Shown: piece after piece, positions 19,376-28,285 of the stretch | How the letters are laid out: each line of letters starts with the position of its first letter | How positions within the stretch are numbered: the first letter of the stretch is position 1 | Source of the DNA: Verrucomicrobiota bacterium | GTDB taxonomy: Bacteria > Verrucomicrobiota > Verrucomicrobiia > Verrucomicrobiales > DEV007 | Length of the DNA: 64,000 nucleotides | Assembly: GCA_963205275.1 (NCBI GenBank) | Contig: CAUJIH010000106.1 | Location: forward strand, 22,673-86,672 | Direction of reading: 5' to 3' | Program-made: the position numbers and the translations under genes | Notes under the pieces: generated by a model | Told to the model about the DNA's origin: nothing | The model's input: the letters and a program-made list of their open reading frames with translations, nothing else | The model's database searches: none

Positions 19376-20380
19376 ATGATGCAGGTTCCTCTCTACGATG
19401 CCAAGTCCTATGATCGACCCTTTTTCGAAAAAAATGGAGCCGAAGCGGGGATCAGCTACCTCTTCCATCCATTCCGACTGACAGCGGAAACAGCAGCCAC
19501 AGCGGCGGGAAGCACAGCGATCTGTGTCTTCGTGAATGATGTGATCGACCGCCTCTGTCTCACCGCGCTCGCGGAAGCGGGAGTGAAAATCGTCGCTCTG
19601 CGGTGTGCCGGGTTTAACCAGGTCGATCTGACAGCAGCCCGCGAACTCGGAATTCGTGTGATTCGCGTTCCCGCTTACTCACCCCACGCAGTCGCCGAAC
19701 ACGCCGTCGCACTGCTACTAACCCTGAACCGAAAAACTCACCGTGCATACAACCGCGTGCGTGAGCATAATTTCTCTCTGGATGGACTCGTAGGATTCGA
19801 TCTGCATGGACGCACCGCAGGAATCGTCGGAACTGGAAAAATCGGAAAAATTCTAGCGGAAATTCTTCACGGCTTCGGCATGAGCATACGTCTCTACGAT
19901 CCCAAGCCCGATACCCACTGGGCTGATGCCCGCAGAATGCACTACGTGCCTCTGGATGAGCTATTCTCTCAATCTGATGTCATCTCCCTACACGCACCGC
20001 TCACCACCGAGACTCGTCACTTGGTGAATGCACACACGCTCGACATGATGAAAGAAGGGGCCTATCTCATCAATACCGGTCGAGGTGCCCTGATCGACAC
20101 CCCCGCCCTGATTGGTGCGCTGAAGCGCAAAAAGCTCGGCGGGGTGGCACTCGACGTCTATGAGGTAGAAGAAGGGATCTTTTTCGAGGATCTCTCCCAA
20201 GACGTGCTTCACGACGACGATCTCGCCCGACTACTGAGTTTTCCCAATGTCTTGATCACCTCACATCAGGGTTTCCTCACGGAAGATGCTCTGTCTGAAA
20301 TCGCGAGAGTCACCACTGAGAACCTCGCTCGCTTCTTACGAAATGACTGCTTTTTACCCAATACCGAGGTCAGTTCCTGA
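19376..20380 (+). CDS. ldhA: D-lactate dehydrogenase-like 2-hydroxyacid dehydrogenase
   Basis: A 334-residue NAD-dependent D-2-hydroxyacid dehydrogenase. The start FLEKNG-like region and IVALRCAGFNQVDLTAA match fermentative D-lactate dehydrogenases. NAD-binding GIVGTGKIGKILAEIL, VISLHAPLTTETRHLV, LINTGRGALIDTPAL and the catalytic His in LITSHQGFLTEDAL are present. The LdhA group carries the same VEEGIFFEDLS block seen here. The start is ATG 19376, with a second ATG immediately after. It is followed 20 bp later by the phosphatase gene, so a two-gene operon is likely. Confidence 0.88.
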   Translation: MMQVPLYDAKSYDRPFFEKNGAEAGISYLFHPFRLTAETAATAAGSTAICVFVNDVIDRLCLTALAEAGVKIVALRCAGFNQVDLTAARELGIRVIRVPAYSPHAVAEHAVALLLTLNRKTHRAYNRVREHNFSLDGLVGFDLHGRTAGIVGTGKIGKILAEILHGFGMSIRLYDPKPDTHWADARRMHYVPLDELFSQSDVISLHAPLTTETRHLVNAHTLDMMKEGAYLINTGRGALIDTPALIGALKRKKLGGVALDVYEVEEGIFFEDLSQDVLHDDDLARLLSFPNVLITSHQGFLTEDALSEIARVTTENLARFLRNDCFLPNTEVSS

Positions 20381-20400
20381 ATCTCACTCATCCACTATTG

Positions 20401-20889
20401 ATGAACTCCCCCACACGCATCCTCTTCGTCTGCCTCGGAAATATCTGCCGCTCACCCGCTGGTGAGAACGTGATGCGCCATCTGATCGAACAAGATGGGC
20501 TACAGGCACAGTTTGAAGTCGATTCCGCTGGAACGGCCGATTATCACATCGGAAACCCGGCAGACCCAAGAATGATCGCAGCAGCCTCGCGGAGAGGAAT
20601 CGTAATGACCGGGCGAGCACGACAGGTAAAAGTCTCCGATTTCAGTGACTTCGACTGGATTTTTGCCATGGATCGCAGCAATTACGAGGACTTATTACGG
20701 ATAAAAAATCGCTGCGCGAATCCTACGGTTCGGCTCGTGTCGTTTTGTGACTTCTGCAAAAATCACTCCCATAACGAAGTTCCCGATCCCTACTACGGCG
20801 GGCTAGAAGGCTTCGATGAGGTGCTCGACCTGCTTGAAGACGGATGTGCTGAATTCCTCCAGTGCTGGAAGGATGGTACGCTGAGATAA
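20401..20889 (+). CDS. Low-molecular-weight protein-tyrosine phosphatase
   Basis: The 162-residue cytoplasmic phosphatase starts at the ATG at 20401. The P-loop FVCLGNICRSP (CX5R) lies near the N-terminus and the general-acid loop is VPDPYYGGLEGFDEVLDLL. ARQVKVSDFSDFDWIFAMD also matches the family. It may dephosphorylate protein tyrosine, or arginine as in some family members. The gene follows the dehydrogenase at 19376 by 20 bp and converges on the EF-hand gene. Confidence 0.93.
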   Translation: MNSPTRILFVCLGNICRSPAGENVMRHLIEQDGLQAQFEVDSAGTADYHIGNPADPRMIAAASRRGIVMTGRARQVKVSDFSDFDWIFAMDRSNYEDLLRIKNRCANPTVRLVSFCDFCKNHSHNEVPDPYYGGLEGFDEVLDLLEDGCAEFLQCWKDGTLR

Positions 20890-20907
20890 AGCTCTCAGCG
20901 AAGCGGA

Positions 20908-21660
20908 TTACTCTGACTTCGCCTGTCTATCACCTTTCCCGCCCTTATCACCTTTCCCGCCTTTTCTAGCGGAGCCACTGCCATCGTCCGGGAATCTAGG
21001 CGGCGCAGTTAGTTCGCTGGCGTCTAACTGACTATCATGATTTTTATCTAGAGCAGCAAAATTTTTCTCCACAGCGTCTGTCCCGGCCTTCTCTCTAGCC
21101 TTCGCCAGAGGAGGAAAGCTAGCGAACTCATCTCTGGACAACATGCCATTCCCGTTCTTGTCCAGCTCATCGAATTGCGCATTACTCACCTCCGCTGCCG
21201 CTTTCTCCCTGACTCTCACGAGAAAGGGCGAGGCAAAAAATTCCTCTCTCGAGAGAGAGCCACTTCCATCCTTATCCAGTTCTTTGACGAGTGCATCTGC
21301 GTGCGAGGACGGGCTCGCCTCCGAATTCCGCTTTCGAAATCCATCCCGTCGAGGCATAGGCACCGCCAACTCCTTTAGATCGAGCTGGCCATCCTTGTTC
21401 TTGTCTCGTTCCGTAAATATCTTGGCAAGCAACTCATCGCCCCCCCTTTCCTTCATTTTTGCGGCCCAAGGTGCCGCTGCGAACTCTTCCTTCGAGATTG
21501 TGCCGTTTCCGTCCTTGTCGAGTAATTTAACCATGCCTTCAGCACGCTTTTCAGGATCAATGGCTTTTCCTTTCCCCAATCCTTTCCCGCCTTTGGATTG
21601 AGCGAAAGTAACGGTTAGGCTCGCCATGAGAAGGATTGCAATCACAAAGAGTTTTTTCAT
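20908..21660 (-). CDS. Secreted EF-hand protein, five EF-hand loops
   Basis: This gives 250 residues from the ATG at 21660, which begins a signal peptide (MKKLFVIAILLMASLTVTFA). An upstream in-frame start would bury that signal. Five EF-hand loops are readable: DKDGNGTISKEE, DKNKDGQLDLKE, DKDGSGSLSREE, DKNGNGMLSRDE and DKNHDSQLDASE. The last has Ser for the central Gly and may be weak. The C-terminus is Gly/Lys-rich (GGKGDKGGKGD). Predicted exported calcium-binding protein of unknown function. It is the first of three paralogues in a row (see 21880 and 22292). Confidence 0.88.
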   Translation of the reverse strand: MKKLFVIAILLMASLTVTFAQSKGGKGLGKGKAIDPEKRAEGMVKLLDKDGNGTISKEEFAAAPWAAKMKERGGDELLAKIFTERDKNKDGQLDLKELAVPMPRRDGFRKRNSEASPSSHADALVKELDKDGSGSLSREEFFASPFLVRVREKAAAEVSNAQFDELDKNGNGMLSRDEFASFPPLAKAREKAGTDAVEKNFAALDKNHDSQLDASELTAPPRFPDDGSGSARKGGKGDKGGKGDRQAKSE

Positions 21661-21817
21661 CGGATCGGTCGATAGAGAGAGTATCGGCAGGACGAAGTAA
21701 GTGCTCAAAAGGTCCCGCTTTCTCGACTTCAACGCCAACTCTCAGAGAAAGTTTCGCAACTTTTTTCGAGAATCGATCTGTTGCTCGATCAGCGACTCAA
21801 AATACGGTCCAAAAAGC

Positions 21818-21851
21818 AAAAAACCGTCCCAGTTTCCCGCGACGGTTTTTT
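21818..21851 (-). terminator. Intrinsic terminator after the second EF-hand gene
   Basis: An 11-bp perfect inverted repeat (AAAAAACCGTC at 21818-21828 and GACGGTTTTTT at 21841-21851) encloses a 12-nt loop. Read on the minus strand the stem runs into a T tract followed by GCTTTTTGG. It sits 28 bp past the stop of the EF-hand gene at 21880. The A/T-flanked stem could work in both directions. Confidence 0.8.
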
Positions 21852-21879
21852 GAATGATTTCGTTGAGGCAAGAACGTGA

Positions 21880-22206
21880 TTACTTCGCAGCTTTGCCTTT
21901 TCCACCTTTCTGTGAAGCGGCAACCAACTCATCTTTAGAAATTTGGCCGTCCTTATCTTTATCGAGATGGGAAAACCCCTTATCAACAGCACCGTCACCC
22001 TTTTCTTTGAGCTTTACGCCTCGGGGAGAAGCGGCAAACTCTTCCTTGGAGAGAGTTCCATTGCCGTCTTTATCGCTCTTCTTGATAAATGATTCGGCGC
22101 TCTTTGCGGGATCAGCCTTTCCTTTGGCTTTCGCGGCACCTCCTTCAGCAAAGCTGATGGAAAGGCCAATCGCAAGAGCAGCTGCAATTACGAGAAATTT
22201 TTTCAT
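21880..22206 (-). CDS. Small secreted EF-hand protein, two EF-hand loops
   Basis: This gives 108 residues from the ATG at 22206. The signal peptide MKKFLVIAAALAIGLSISFA is nearly the same as that of the paralogue at 22292. Two calcium-binding loops (DKDGNGTLSKEE and DKDKDGQISKDE) are separated by a basic linker, and the tail is GGKGKAAK. Likely exported calcium-binding protein arisen by duplication of its neighbour. It has its own downstream terminator. Confidence 0.85.
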   Translation of the reverse strand: MKKFLVIAAALAIGLSISFAEGGAAKAKGKADPAKSAESFIKKSDKDGNGTLSKEEFAASPRGVKLKEKGDGAVDKGFSHLDKDKDGQISKDELVAASQKGGKGKAAK

Positions 22207-22291
22207 AGATTTTGATAGAGTTATATAATCTAATAATCTTAGAAACTCCTTCCTCACCTAAGTGCTACGAAGGAATCTTCTAAATATCACC

Positions 22292-22657
22292 TTAGTTCGC
22301 AGCCTTGCTCTTTCCACCTTTACCGCCCTTACCACCCTTTCCAGGGGCATGCTGGCGAGGAGCCGCCAGTTCATCCTTGTCGAGCTGGCCATCCTTATTC
22401 TTATCACGGGAAGCGAATATTTTGTCGATAGCACCCTCTCCACCTTTTTCCTTAGCCTTTGCCGCCCAAGGAGCAGTCGCATACTCTTCCTTCGAGAGAG
22501 TACCGTTGCCATCCTTATCCAACTGTTTAATGAGAGCTTCTGCTTTCTTCGCGGGATCCACGGGAGTTTTTCCCTTACCTTTGGCACCTTCCCCTTCAGC
22601 AAAACTGAAAGAAAGGCCGAGTGCGATAGTAGCAGCGATTACGAGGAACTTTTTCAT
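22292..22657 (-). CDS. Small secreted EF-hand protein, two EF-hand loops (paralogue)
   Basis: A 121-residue protein with signal peptide MKKFLVIAATIALGLSFSFA, EF-hand loops DKDGNGTLSKEE and DKNKDGQLDKDE, and a GKGGKGGKGGK tail. The segment between the loops (ATAPWAAKAKEKGGEGAIDKI) closely follows the first repeat of the five-hand protein at 20908, so the three genes share an ancestor. Function unknown beyond likely calcium binding outside the cytoplasm. Confidence 0.85.
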   Translation of the reverse strand: MKKFLVIAATIALGLSFSFAEGEGAKGKGKTPVDPAKKAEALIKQLDKDGNGTLSKEEYATAPWAAKAKEKGGEGAIDKIFASRDKNKDGQLDKDELAAPRQHAPGKGGKGGKGGKSKAAN

Positions 22658-22759
22658 TGATGATTCGAATTCGATTGTGTGATTTCAGTGTGATTTCGGG
22701 AAGCTAGTCCCACGCTCTAAAACGTCTGAACTCGAAGAACGTTGCAAAAAAAATTCGAT

Positions 22760-24634
22760 TTATTTTTTCGATGTCTCTCCCTGACTCAGAGCCGCCTCAA
22801 TCAAGCGATACCCTCGATTGACCAGCCCCACTCGATCCTCCAGTAATCCCGCAGCGAGCAAGGCCTGATCGAGCAATTGCTCCGCTGCCAGCCGAGCGAG
22901 ATCGGGATTCTGCTCGCGTGCGGTAGCCAATGCGTGGACGAGTGCATGGCGCGGATTCAACTCCAGCTCTGCCTTGAGCGGGGGGAGAGCCTCTGAGGGA
23001 TTCATCGCCTGCATCATCTGACGCATGTGCGCTGTCATTCCGTGCTCAGGCGGGCAGGCCGCTGCAGGGCTGCTGATCAGTCGCTTGCCGGGAGTCACTT
23101 TCTCCAAGCGGTCCGAAAACTCACTTTGGAAGAAGTCGCACAGAGAGGTCATCGCCTCCTCCGACAAGGTCTCACCCGCTTTCTCCGACGTTTCATCATC
23201 TGGTAAATCGATTCCGGGCGATGCCGCAGAGACGAGCTTCTTGCCCTCAAACTCATGCAGAGCTTGCAGCAGGTATTCGTCAACGGAATCGGTCAGGAAG
23301 AGCACCTCGATTCCTCGCGCCTTCATCGCCTCCAAGTGAGGCGCTGCCTCCACTGTCGCCCGATCAGGTCCGAGTAGGTAGTAAATGGTCTCCTGTCCCT
23401 CCTTCGCACGCAGAAGGTAATCGTCAAAGCCAATCATCCCCCCCGCATCGCCCATACTGCTCTCAAATCGGAGTAGTTTCGCCAGCCCCACACGATGATC
23501 GAAATCCGTGACGATTCCCTCCTTAAGAAAGCGAGAAAATTTCGCGTAGAACTCTTTGTATTGATCCGGTCCGCTCTGCGCCTCGCCATCAAGAAATTTC
23601 AGAAAACGCTTCGTCACCACTCGATTCAGCTTTCTCACGAGAGCGCTGTCCTGCATCGACTCACGACTGATATTCAGCGGAATATCGGCACTGTCAATCA
23701 CCCCTCGCAGGAACCGCAGCCAGTCAGGAAGAAGCCCCATCGGTTTGTCGTCGATCAGAACATTTTTACAGTAGAGTGAAACTCCCGGTTCCATCTGTCC
23801 CATGCCCCAGAGTTCCGTATTCTCGGTCGGGACGAAGAGCAGCGCGTTCAGCTCAATCGGCGAGTCCGCATTGAAATGCATGTGGTAGCGCGGAGCATCG
23901 AAGGCTTTCGCTGTGAATTTATAGAATTCAGTGTATTCCTCCTCCGTGATCTCACTCTTCCGCTTTCTCCAGATCGCTTCCACCTTGTTCACCCGTTCCT
24001 CCCCGAGCAGCACGGGGAATGGAATGAAGCTCGAGTAACTCTCGATGATCCGACGAATCCGATCCGTCTTCGCAAACTCGACACATTCTTCCCGCAGCTT
24101 CAGAGTAATGCGGGTTCCTCGGGGCAGCTCTTCATCCGACGGTGTGATCTCGTATCCGGTCTTCCCGTCACTCGTCCAGACGAGACTCTCGCTTCCCGGC
24201 TTCCAAGACCGAGTGGAAACTGTCACCTCATTCGCCACCATGAACGCGGAATAGAATCCCACCCCGAATTGTCCGATCAGCGTACTCTCGCTCTTCGCTG
24301 CCTCTTCCAGATTTCGAAGAAAAGCCTTCGATCCTGAGTGTGCAATCGTACCGAGATTTTCATGCAATTCCTCGCGAGTCATTCCGAGACCCCGATCTGT
24401 AATGGTGAGTGTGTGTGCCTCTTCGTCTGCGGAGAGTTGAATTTCCAAGGCTAGCTCTGGCGAAAGCACATCAGCTTCCGTAAGCTGGATGTGGCGCATT
24501 TTCTCCAAAGCATCGGAGGCGTTCGAGATCAATTCGCGTACAAAAATCTCCCGGTCTGTATACAGGGAGTGGATAACGATATCGAGAACTTGGCTGACTT
24601 CTGCCTGGAAGTCGTGTTTTTCTGTGGCTGACAT
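22760..24634 (-). CDS. htpG: Molecular chaperone HtpG (Hsp90)
   Basis: This gives 624 residues from the ATG at 24634. A longer reading from 24718 would run through the upstream terminator hairpin and is rejected. The GHKL ATPase domain is intact: RELISNASDALEKMR, ITDRGLGMTREEL, GTIAHSG and GQFGVGFYSAFMV. The middle domain (KFYAKFSRFLKEGI-like region) and the C-terminal dimerisation domain (PEHGMTAHMRQMM) follow. The ATP-dependent cytoplasmic chaperone call is secure. The gene is monocistronic by position, with a terminator on its upstream side. Confidence 0.96.
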   Translation of the reverse strand: MSATEKHDFQAEVSQVLDIVIHSLYTDREIFVRELISNASDALEKMRHIQLTEADVLSPELALEIQLSADEEAHTLTITDRGLGMTREELHENLGTIAHSGSKAFLRNLEEAAKSESTLIGQFGVGFYSAFMVANEVTVSTRSWKPGSESLVWTSDGKTGYEITPSDEELPRGTRITLKLREECVEFAKTDRIRRIIESYSSFIPFPVLLGEERVNKVEAIWRKRKSEITEEEYTEFYKFTAKAFDAPRYHMHFNADSPIELNALLFVPTENTELWGMGQMEPGVSLYCKNVLIDDKPMGLLPDWLRFLRGVIDSADIPLNISRESMQDSALVRKLNRVVTKRFLKFLDGEAQSGPDQYKEFYAKFSRFLKEGIVTDFDHRVGLAKLLRFESSMGDAGGMIGFDDYLLRAKEGQETIYYLLGPDRATVEAAPHLEAMKARGIEVLFLTDSVDEYLLQALHEFEGKKLVSAASPGIDLPDDETSEKAGETLSEEAMTSLCDFFQSEFSDRLEKVTPGKRLISSPAAACPPEHGMTAHMRQMMQAMNPSEALPPLKAELELNPRHALVHALATAREQNPDLARLAAEQLLDQALLAAGLLEDRVGLVNRGYRLIEAALSQGETSKK

Positions 24635-24709
24635 AGTGATAACAAATGAAATCAGAAGGAGATGAGAAATTGCGGATACGGCAATCCCGAAAAGTGGAAA
24701 ATGAAGAAA

Positions 24710-24734
24710 CCCGGGCACTTGTCAAGTGTCCGGG
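24710..24734 (-). terminator. Intrinsic terminator after the Sel1-repeat gene
   Basis: An 11-bp stem (CCCGGGCACTT and AAGTGTCCGGG, one G-T wobble) with a 3-nt loop is followed on the minus strand by TTTCTTCATTTT. It lies 60 bp past the stop of the gene at 24794 and before the htpG start. This separates the two transcription units and decides the htpG start. Confidence 0.75.
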
Positions 24735-24793
24735 CTAAGCAACTCTTTTGCGACAAAGGGATCAATCGATCAGCCTCGCCGCAGGTCTCACTC

Positions 24794-26596
24794 TTAGCGT
24801 CCTGATCCGCGAAAGAGGCTGGACTTCTTCTCTCCCGCCTCTCCCTTCGCCCCATCCTTGGCAGGAGCAGTTCCTGCCTTTGAATCTGTCGCGGGAGCAT
24901 TCTGACTGGTGGGGGACGGACTCGGCGCGGTGGACGATGCCGGGGCGGTGGCTGGTGTCGCCGCCTTCACCGCAGCCGCTTCAGACGCAGCCGCAGCATC
25001 CAGTTTCTGAATCTGTTCTGGAGTCAGCTTCGCCGCTGCTTCCTTCAGCGTATTGACGGCGACTTCGTTTCCAGGAACAAGATCTGCTGCTCGCTTGAAA
25101 TATTTGTAAGCGGTCTCGTAGTTCGGAGCAGGTGGCTGATCAGCGGCTACGAGAACTCCACGGAAATACAGCCCTCCCAAGCGGAGCAGAGCCTCAAACT
25201 GTGTAGGAGCATTCACCTGAGGAGCGGATACCAGCTTCGCATACGCATCCGCAGCAACCTTCGCCGGAGTGCTGCCCTCCGGCACCGGAATCAGTCCAGA
25301 TTCCGCCATCACACCCAAGCTGAGAATTCCCTCTGGCAAGCCCTGAGCAGCCGCCCTAGAAAACCACCCAGCCGCTGCGATGGGATCACGCAGAGTTCCG
25401 ATTCCGTTCAGATAGTAAACGCCCGCTTTGTGCATCGCCGGGGCGAAGCCACCACCCGCAGCCTGAAGAAAGCCGGCGAAGGCCTTCGCAGGGTCCTGGT
25501 CCACGGAGCGGCCCTCTTCATAGAAAGTACCTACATTGTAAAGAGCTAACGGCACCTGATTCCGTGCAGCGAGACGATAGAGCTCCAGAGCAGCGGCCGC
25601 ATTCGGAGTCACATCAACCTTCCCATCATTCGGATCGATATCGACTCCACGATCATAATACCCGGCCAAAATTAACTGTGCTGTTGCATCATTCCCTTGA
25701 GCAGCTCTCGTGAAATAGTCGAGCGCTTTGGGGAAATCCTTCGTCACCCCTGCCGTGCCGTTGGCATAGAGTTCACCCATCGTGCGGAGACCGGCTGGGA
25801 CATTCTGATCCGCCAGTTTCGTGAACTTTTCGACCGCTGCCTTTGGATCTGCCGGGATCTGGCGAGCCCCGAATTTCTTTCCATCGAAAAGGATGGAACC
25901 AAGAGTCGCCAGCGCATTGGGATTTCCCGCGTCAGAGGACTTGTTCAGCCATTCCCAAGCCTTATCGTCGTCCGTTTTCTCTGCTCCGCCCGCTCCGAGA
26001 TAGAACTGGGAAAGCTCGAACTGTGCCTGACTATCTCCATCGTTAGCAGCCTCCAGCAGCAGCGCCTCTGAGGCAACGGGATTGCGCTCTTCTCCCCCCA
26101 GACCATTCAGATAAATGGTCGCCATATTTCGTCGAGCTGCATTCAGTCCCCCATCGGCAGCCTTTTTGATAAAGCTCAGTCCTTCCTTCGACTTTTCCAG
26201 ATCCTGGCTCGAACTCGCGAGAAGAAAGCCATAATTGTTCATCGCCTGGAGCTGTCCGAGATCAGCCGCCCGCTTGTAGTATTTCATCGCCTCCGGAATG
26301 GCATTCTGCCCTTGTCCCTGCTGAGACAACATCCCCATTGCAAAAAGAGCGTCTTTATCATTTCCGTTTTCCGCGAGATCACGGAGCTTGTCGATGGCCT
26401 CCTGAAGAGTCGGAGAGGGAGTCTCACCCTTGGCCATGGCGGACATCGCCTTTTCCATGGCTTCGATCTGACCCACGGCTTCGGCGCTGGGTTTCACCCA
26501 TTCATTGGTATCAATACCGAGGGCAGCCGCTCCATGCGAAGATGTCGCAAGGAAAGCCGAAAGTGCGAGAGCGATACAGAGGGGCCTCAGAATCAT
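24794..26596 (-). CDS. Secreted Sel1-repeat (TPR-like) protein
   Basis: A 600-residue protein with a signal peptide (about 1-23, ALALSAFLATSSHGA). More than ten Sel1-type helical repeats are visible (ALFAMGMLSQQGQG, YKRAADLGQLQAMNNYGFLL, AAGWFSRAAAQGLPEGILSL). The C-terminal ~90 residues are Ala/Pro/Thr-rich low complexity (VKAATPATAPASSTAPSP). Such repeats mediate protein-protein contacts, and the protein would act in the periplasm. No partner is evident nearby. The 235-bp stretch upstream (26597-26831) has no gene that I can support. Confidence 0.85.
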   Translation of the reverse strand: MILRPLCIALALSAFLATSSHGAAALGIDTNEWVKPSAEAVGQIEAMEKAMSAMAKGETPSPTLQEAIDKLRDLAENGNDKDALFAMGMLSQQGQGQNAIPEAMKYYKRAADLGQLQAMNNYGFLLASSSQDLEKSKEGLSFIKKAADGGLNAARRNMATIYLNGLGGEERNPVASEALLLEAANDGDSQAQFELSQFYLGAGGAEKTDDDKAWEWLNKSSDAGNPNALATLGSILFDGKKFGARQIPADPKAAVEKFTKLADQNVPAGLRTMGELYANGTAGVTKDFPKALDYFTRAAQGNDATAQLILAGYYDRGVDIDPNDGKVDVTPNAAAALELYRLAARNQVPLALYNVGTFYEEGRSVDQDPAKAFAGFLQAAGGGFAPAMHKAGVYYLNGIGTLRDPIAAAGWFSRAAAQGLPEGILSLGVMAESGLIPVPEGSTPAKVAADAYAKLVSAPQVNAPTQFEALLRLGGLYFRGVLVAADQPPAPNYETAYKYFKRAADLVPGNEVAVNTLKEAAAKLTPEQIQKLDAAAASEAAAVKAATPATAPASSTAPSPSPTSQNAPATDSKAGTAPAKDGAKGEAGEKKSSLFRGSGR

Positions 26597-26831
26597 AAGA
26601 TAAGATGTGGATTAAAAGCTGTTTACAATCAGGGAAAGGATCGATTCCGATCCATCGTCACGGGAATCCTTGTCTCTGCTTACGCAAATTGTGACACGGA
26701 AAAGCGGCGATGAGTCGGGAGGCTACGAGAAAAAGAGCAATTTGGCAAGGACAAGTTGAGAGACAAGGGATTGGTTCAGAAAGCAGCTTGAAACCCATCA
26801 AATCGAGCCCCTTTCTTCCTCTGTCCATTTT

Positions 26832-28229
26832 TCACAAAATTTGCCGTTGCTTGGCAGAGAGATATTGCGATACGACTTCGGCGCAGAGTTGCTCTTGATC
26901 GGGGAGCGTCAGAGTTGCCCCGAGACGCCGAAGCTGTCTACCGATTTCGCGAAGATCCGCCCACTGGTAATGTCCGGCAAGACGAGTATAGATATCGGCG
27001 TCCGAGTCAGGCATGTTCTTCGGAGAAAAGATGGGCCAAGCATCCTCGGGACGAACCATGTTCACCAGAACGAGATGCTGCCGAGACACCAATGGCAAGG
27101 CCTCGAAAAACTGTTCTGCTCCCAGTGGGTCTGTAAGATCCGTGAGAACGACCAGTAGAGCGCGCCGAGAGAGACGCATCCGCAGGGCAGACATGATCTG
27201 ACCGTAATCTGGAGCCACGGCTCTGGGTTCCAGAGTGTAGAGAGCATCGCGAACCAGATTGTAATGCCCTTTCCCCCGCCCGGCCCGGAGAAAGCGATCC
27301 TCGCGATCCGCAAAGCTGATGAATCCGAACAAATCGCCCTGACGCTCAGCGACACCGGCGAGGACGAGAGCACAGTGGAGAAACTTTTCCAACTGCGTGG
27401 TCACAAACTCCTCGCCTCCCTGCGATTCCTCCAAGGTGCGGAGATCCGAAACCTCATCGGCAGGAACACGGATTTCACGGGCGCTGAGACGGGAGTGATC
27501 GACGACGACGTATATCTCCTGTGTACGCTCGATCTGATACGTGCGTGTCACTGGATGACGCCGACGAGCGGTCGCCTTCCAATCTACGTCTGCATAATCG
27601 TCGCCGAGCTGATAGTCGCGCAACTGCTCAAATTCTCGCCCTTTCCCGAGCTGTCGCATCAGGCGCATCCCGTCATTGCCACGCATGAGAAATATGGCGG
27701 CGAGCCGCCGACGCTCCGTACTCAGGTCGGGGTAAACACGAACTTCCACGGGGATCGGAAAACTGCTGCGTATCATCCAGAGTCCCATCCGCGAGCGCGT
27801 CTCTGCCTGTATGGGCCCTAGACGAAACTGTCCCTGTCGTAGAGGGATCAGCGGATAGACAGTCGTCTGCCTCGTCACGGTGGGTAGGCTCTCCAGAAAA
27901 AGGATGCGGGGGCCGACACAACGAAACTCCGAACGAATCTCCACACCATAGCGCACATTTTTCAGGAGCGATCCCCGATTCAAAAAAACAAGAGGCAGGA
28001 CGACTTCTCGCCCTTTGGTGCAACGTAGCAGTTCGGGAGATTCGACCGAGAGATTCGCTAGGCAGCGATGCGACAATGCCAGATCGACTGTAGCGAAGAC
28101 TAGCACGAGCAGGATCACCAGCACCGCGATCTGCGACTCGACACCTTCCAGCGCTACGGCGGCAGCGCAGGCAGGCACGATGAGTAAAGCAGTCAGCCAG
28201 AGGAGGGAAATGTGCGGGACAGACCGCAT
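26832..28229 (-). CDS. DUF58-domain membrane protein
   Basis: A 465-residue protein with two N-terminal membrane helices (about 6-50, including AVLVILLVLVFATVDLAL) and a DUF58 core (LRDYQLGDDYADVDWKATARRRHPVTR) continuing into a vWA-like fold (IYVVVDHSRLSAREI, LLVVLTDLTDPLGAEQF). It lies 51 bp downstream of the MoxR ATPase gene in the same orientation, the usual pairing. In known cases MoxR and DUF58/vWA proteins help metal insertion, folding or stress response. Its client here is unknown. Confidence 0.9.
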   Translation of the reverse strand: MRSVPHISLLWLTALLIVPACAAAVALEGVESQIAVLVILLVLVFATVDLALSHRCLANLSVESPELLRCTKGREVVLPLVFLNRGSLLKNVRYGVEIRSEFRCVGPRILFLESLPTVTRQTTVYPLIPLRQGQFRLGPIQAETRSRMGLWMIRSSFPIPVEVRVYPDLSTERRRLAAIFLMRGNDGMRLMRQLGKGREFEQLRDYQLGDDYADVDWKATARRRHPVTRTYQIERTQEIYVVVDHSRLSAREIRVPADEVSDLRTLEESQGGEEFVTTQLEKFLHCALVLAGVAERQGDLFGFISFADREDRFLRAGRGKGHYNLVRDALYTLEPRAVAPDYGQIMSALRMRLSRRALLVVLTDLTDPLGAEQFFEALPLVSRQHLVLVNMVRPEDAWPIFSPKNMPDSDADIYTRLAGHYQWADLREIGRQLRRLGATLTLPDQEQLCAEVVSQYLSAKQRQIL

Positions 28230-28285
28230 GATCTAGAACAAAATGAGTCAGCAGACAGTAAGAGAGATGTGCTCCTGGATTTAAT

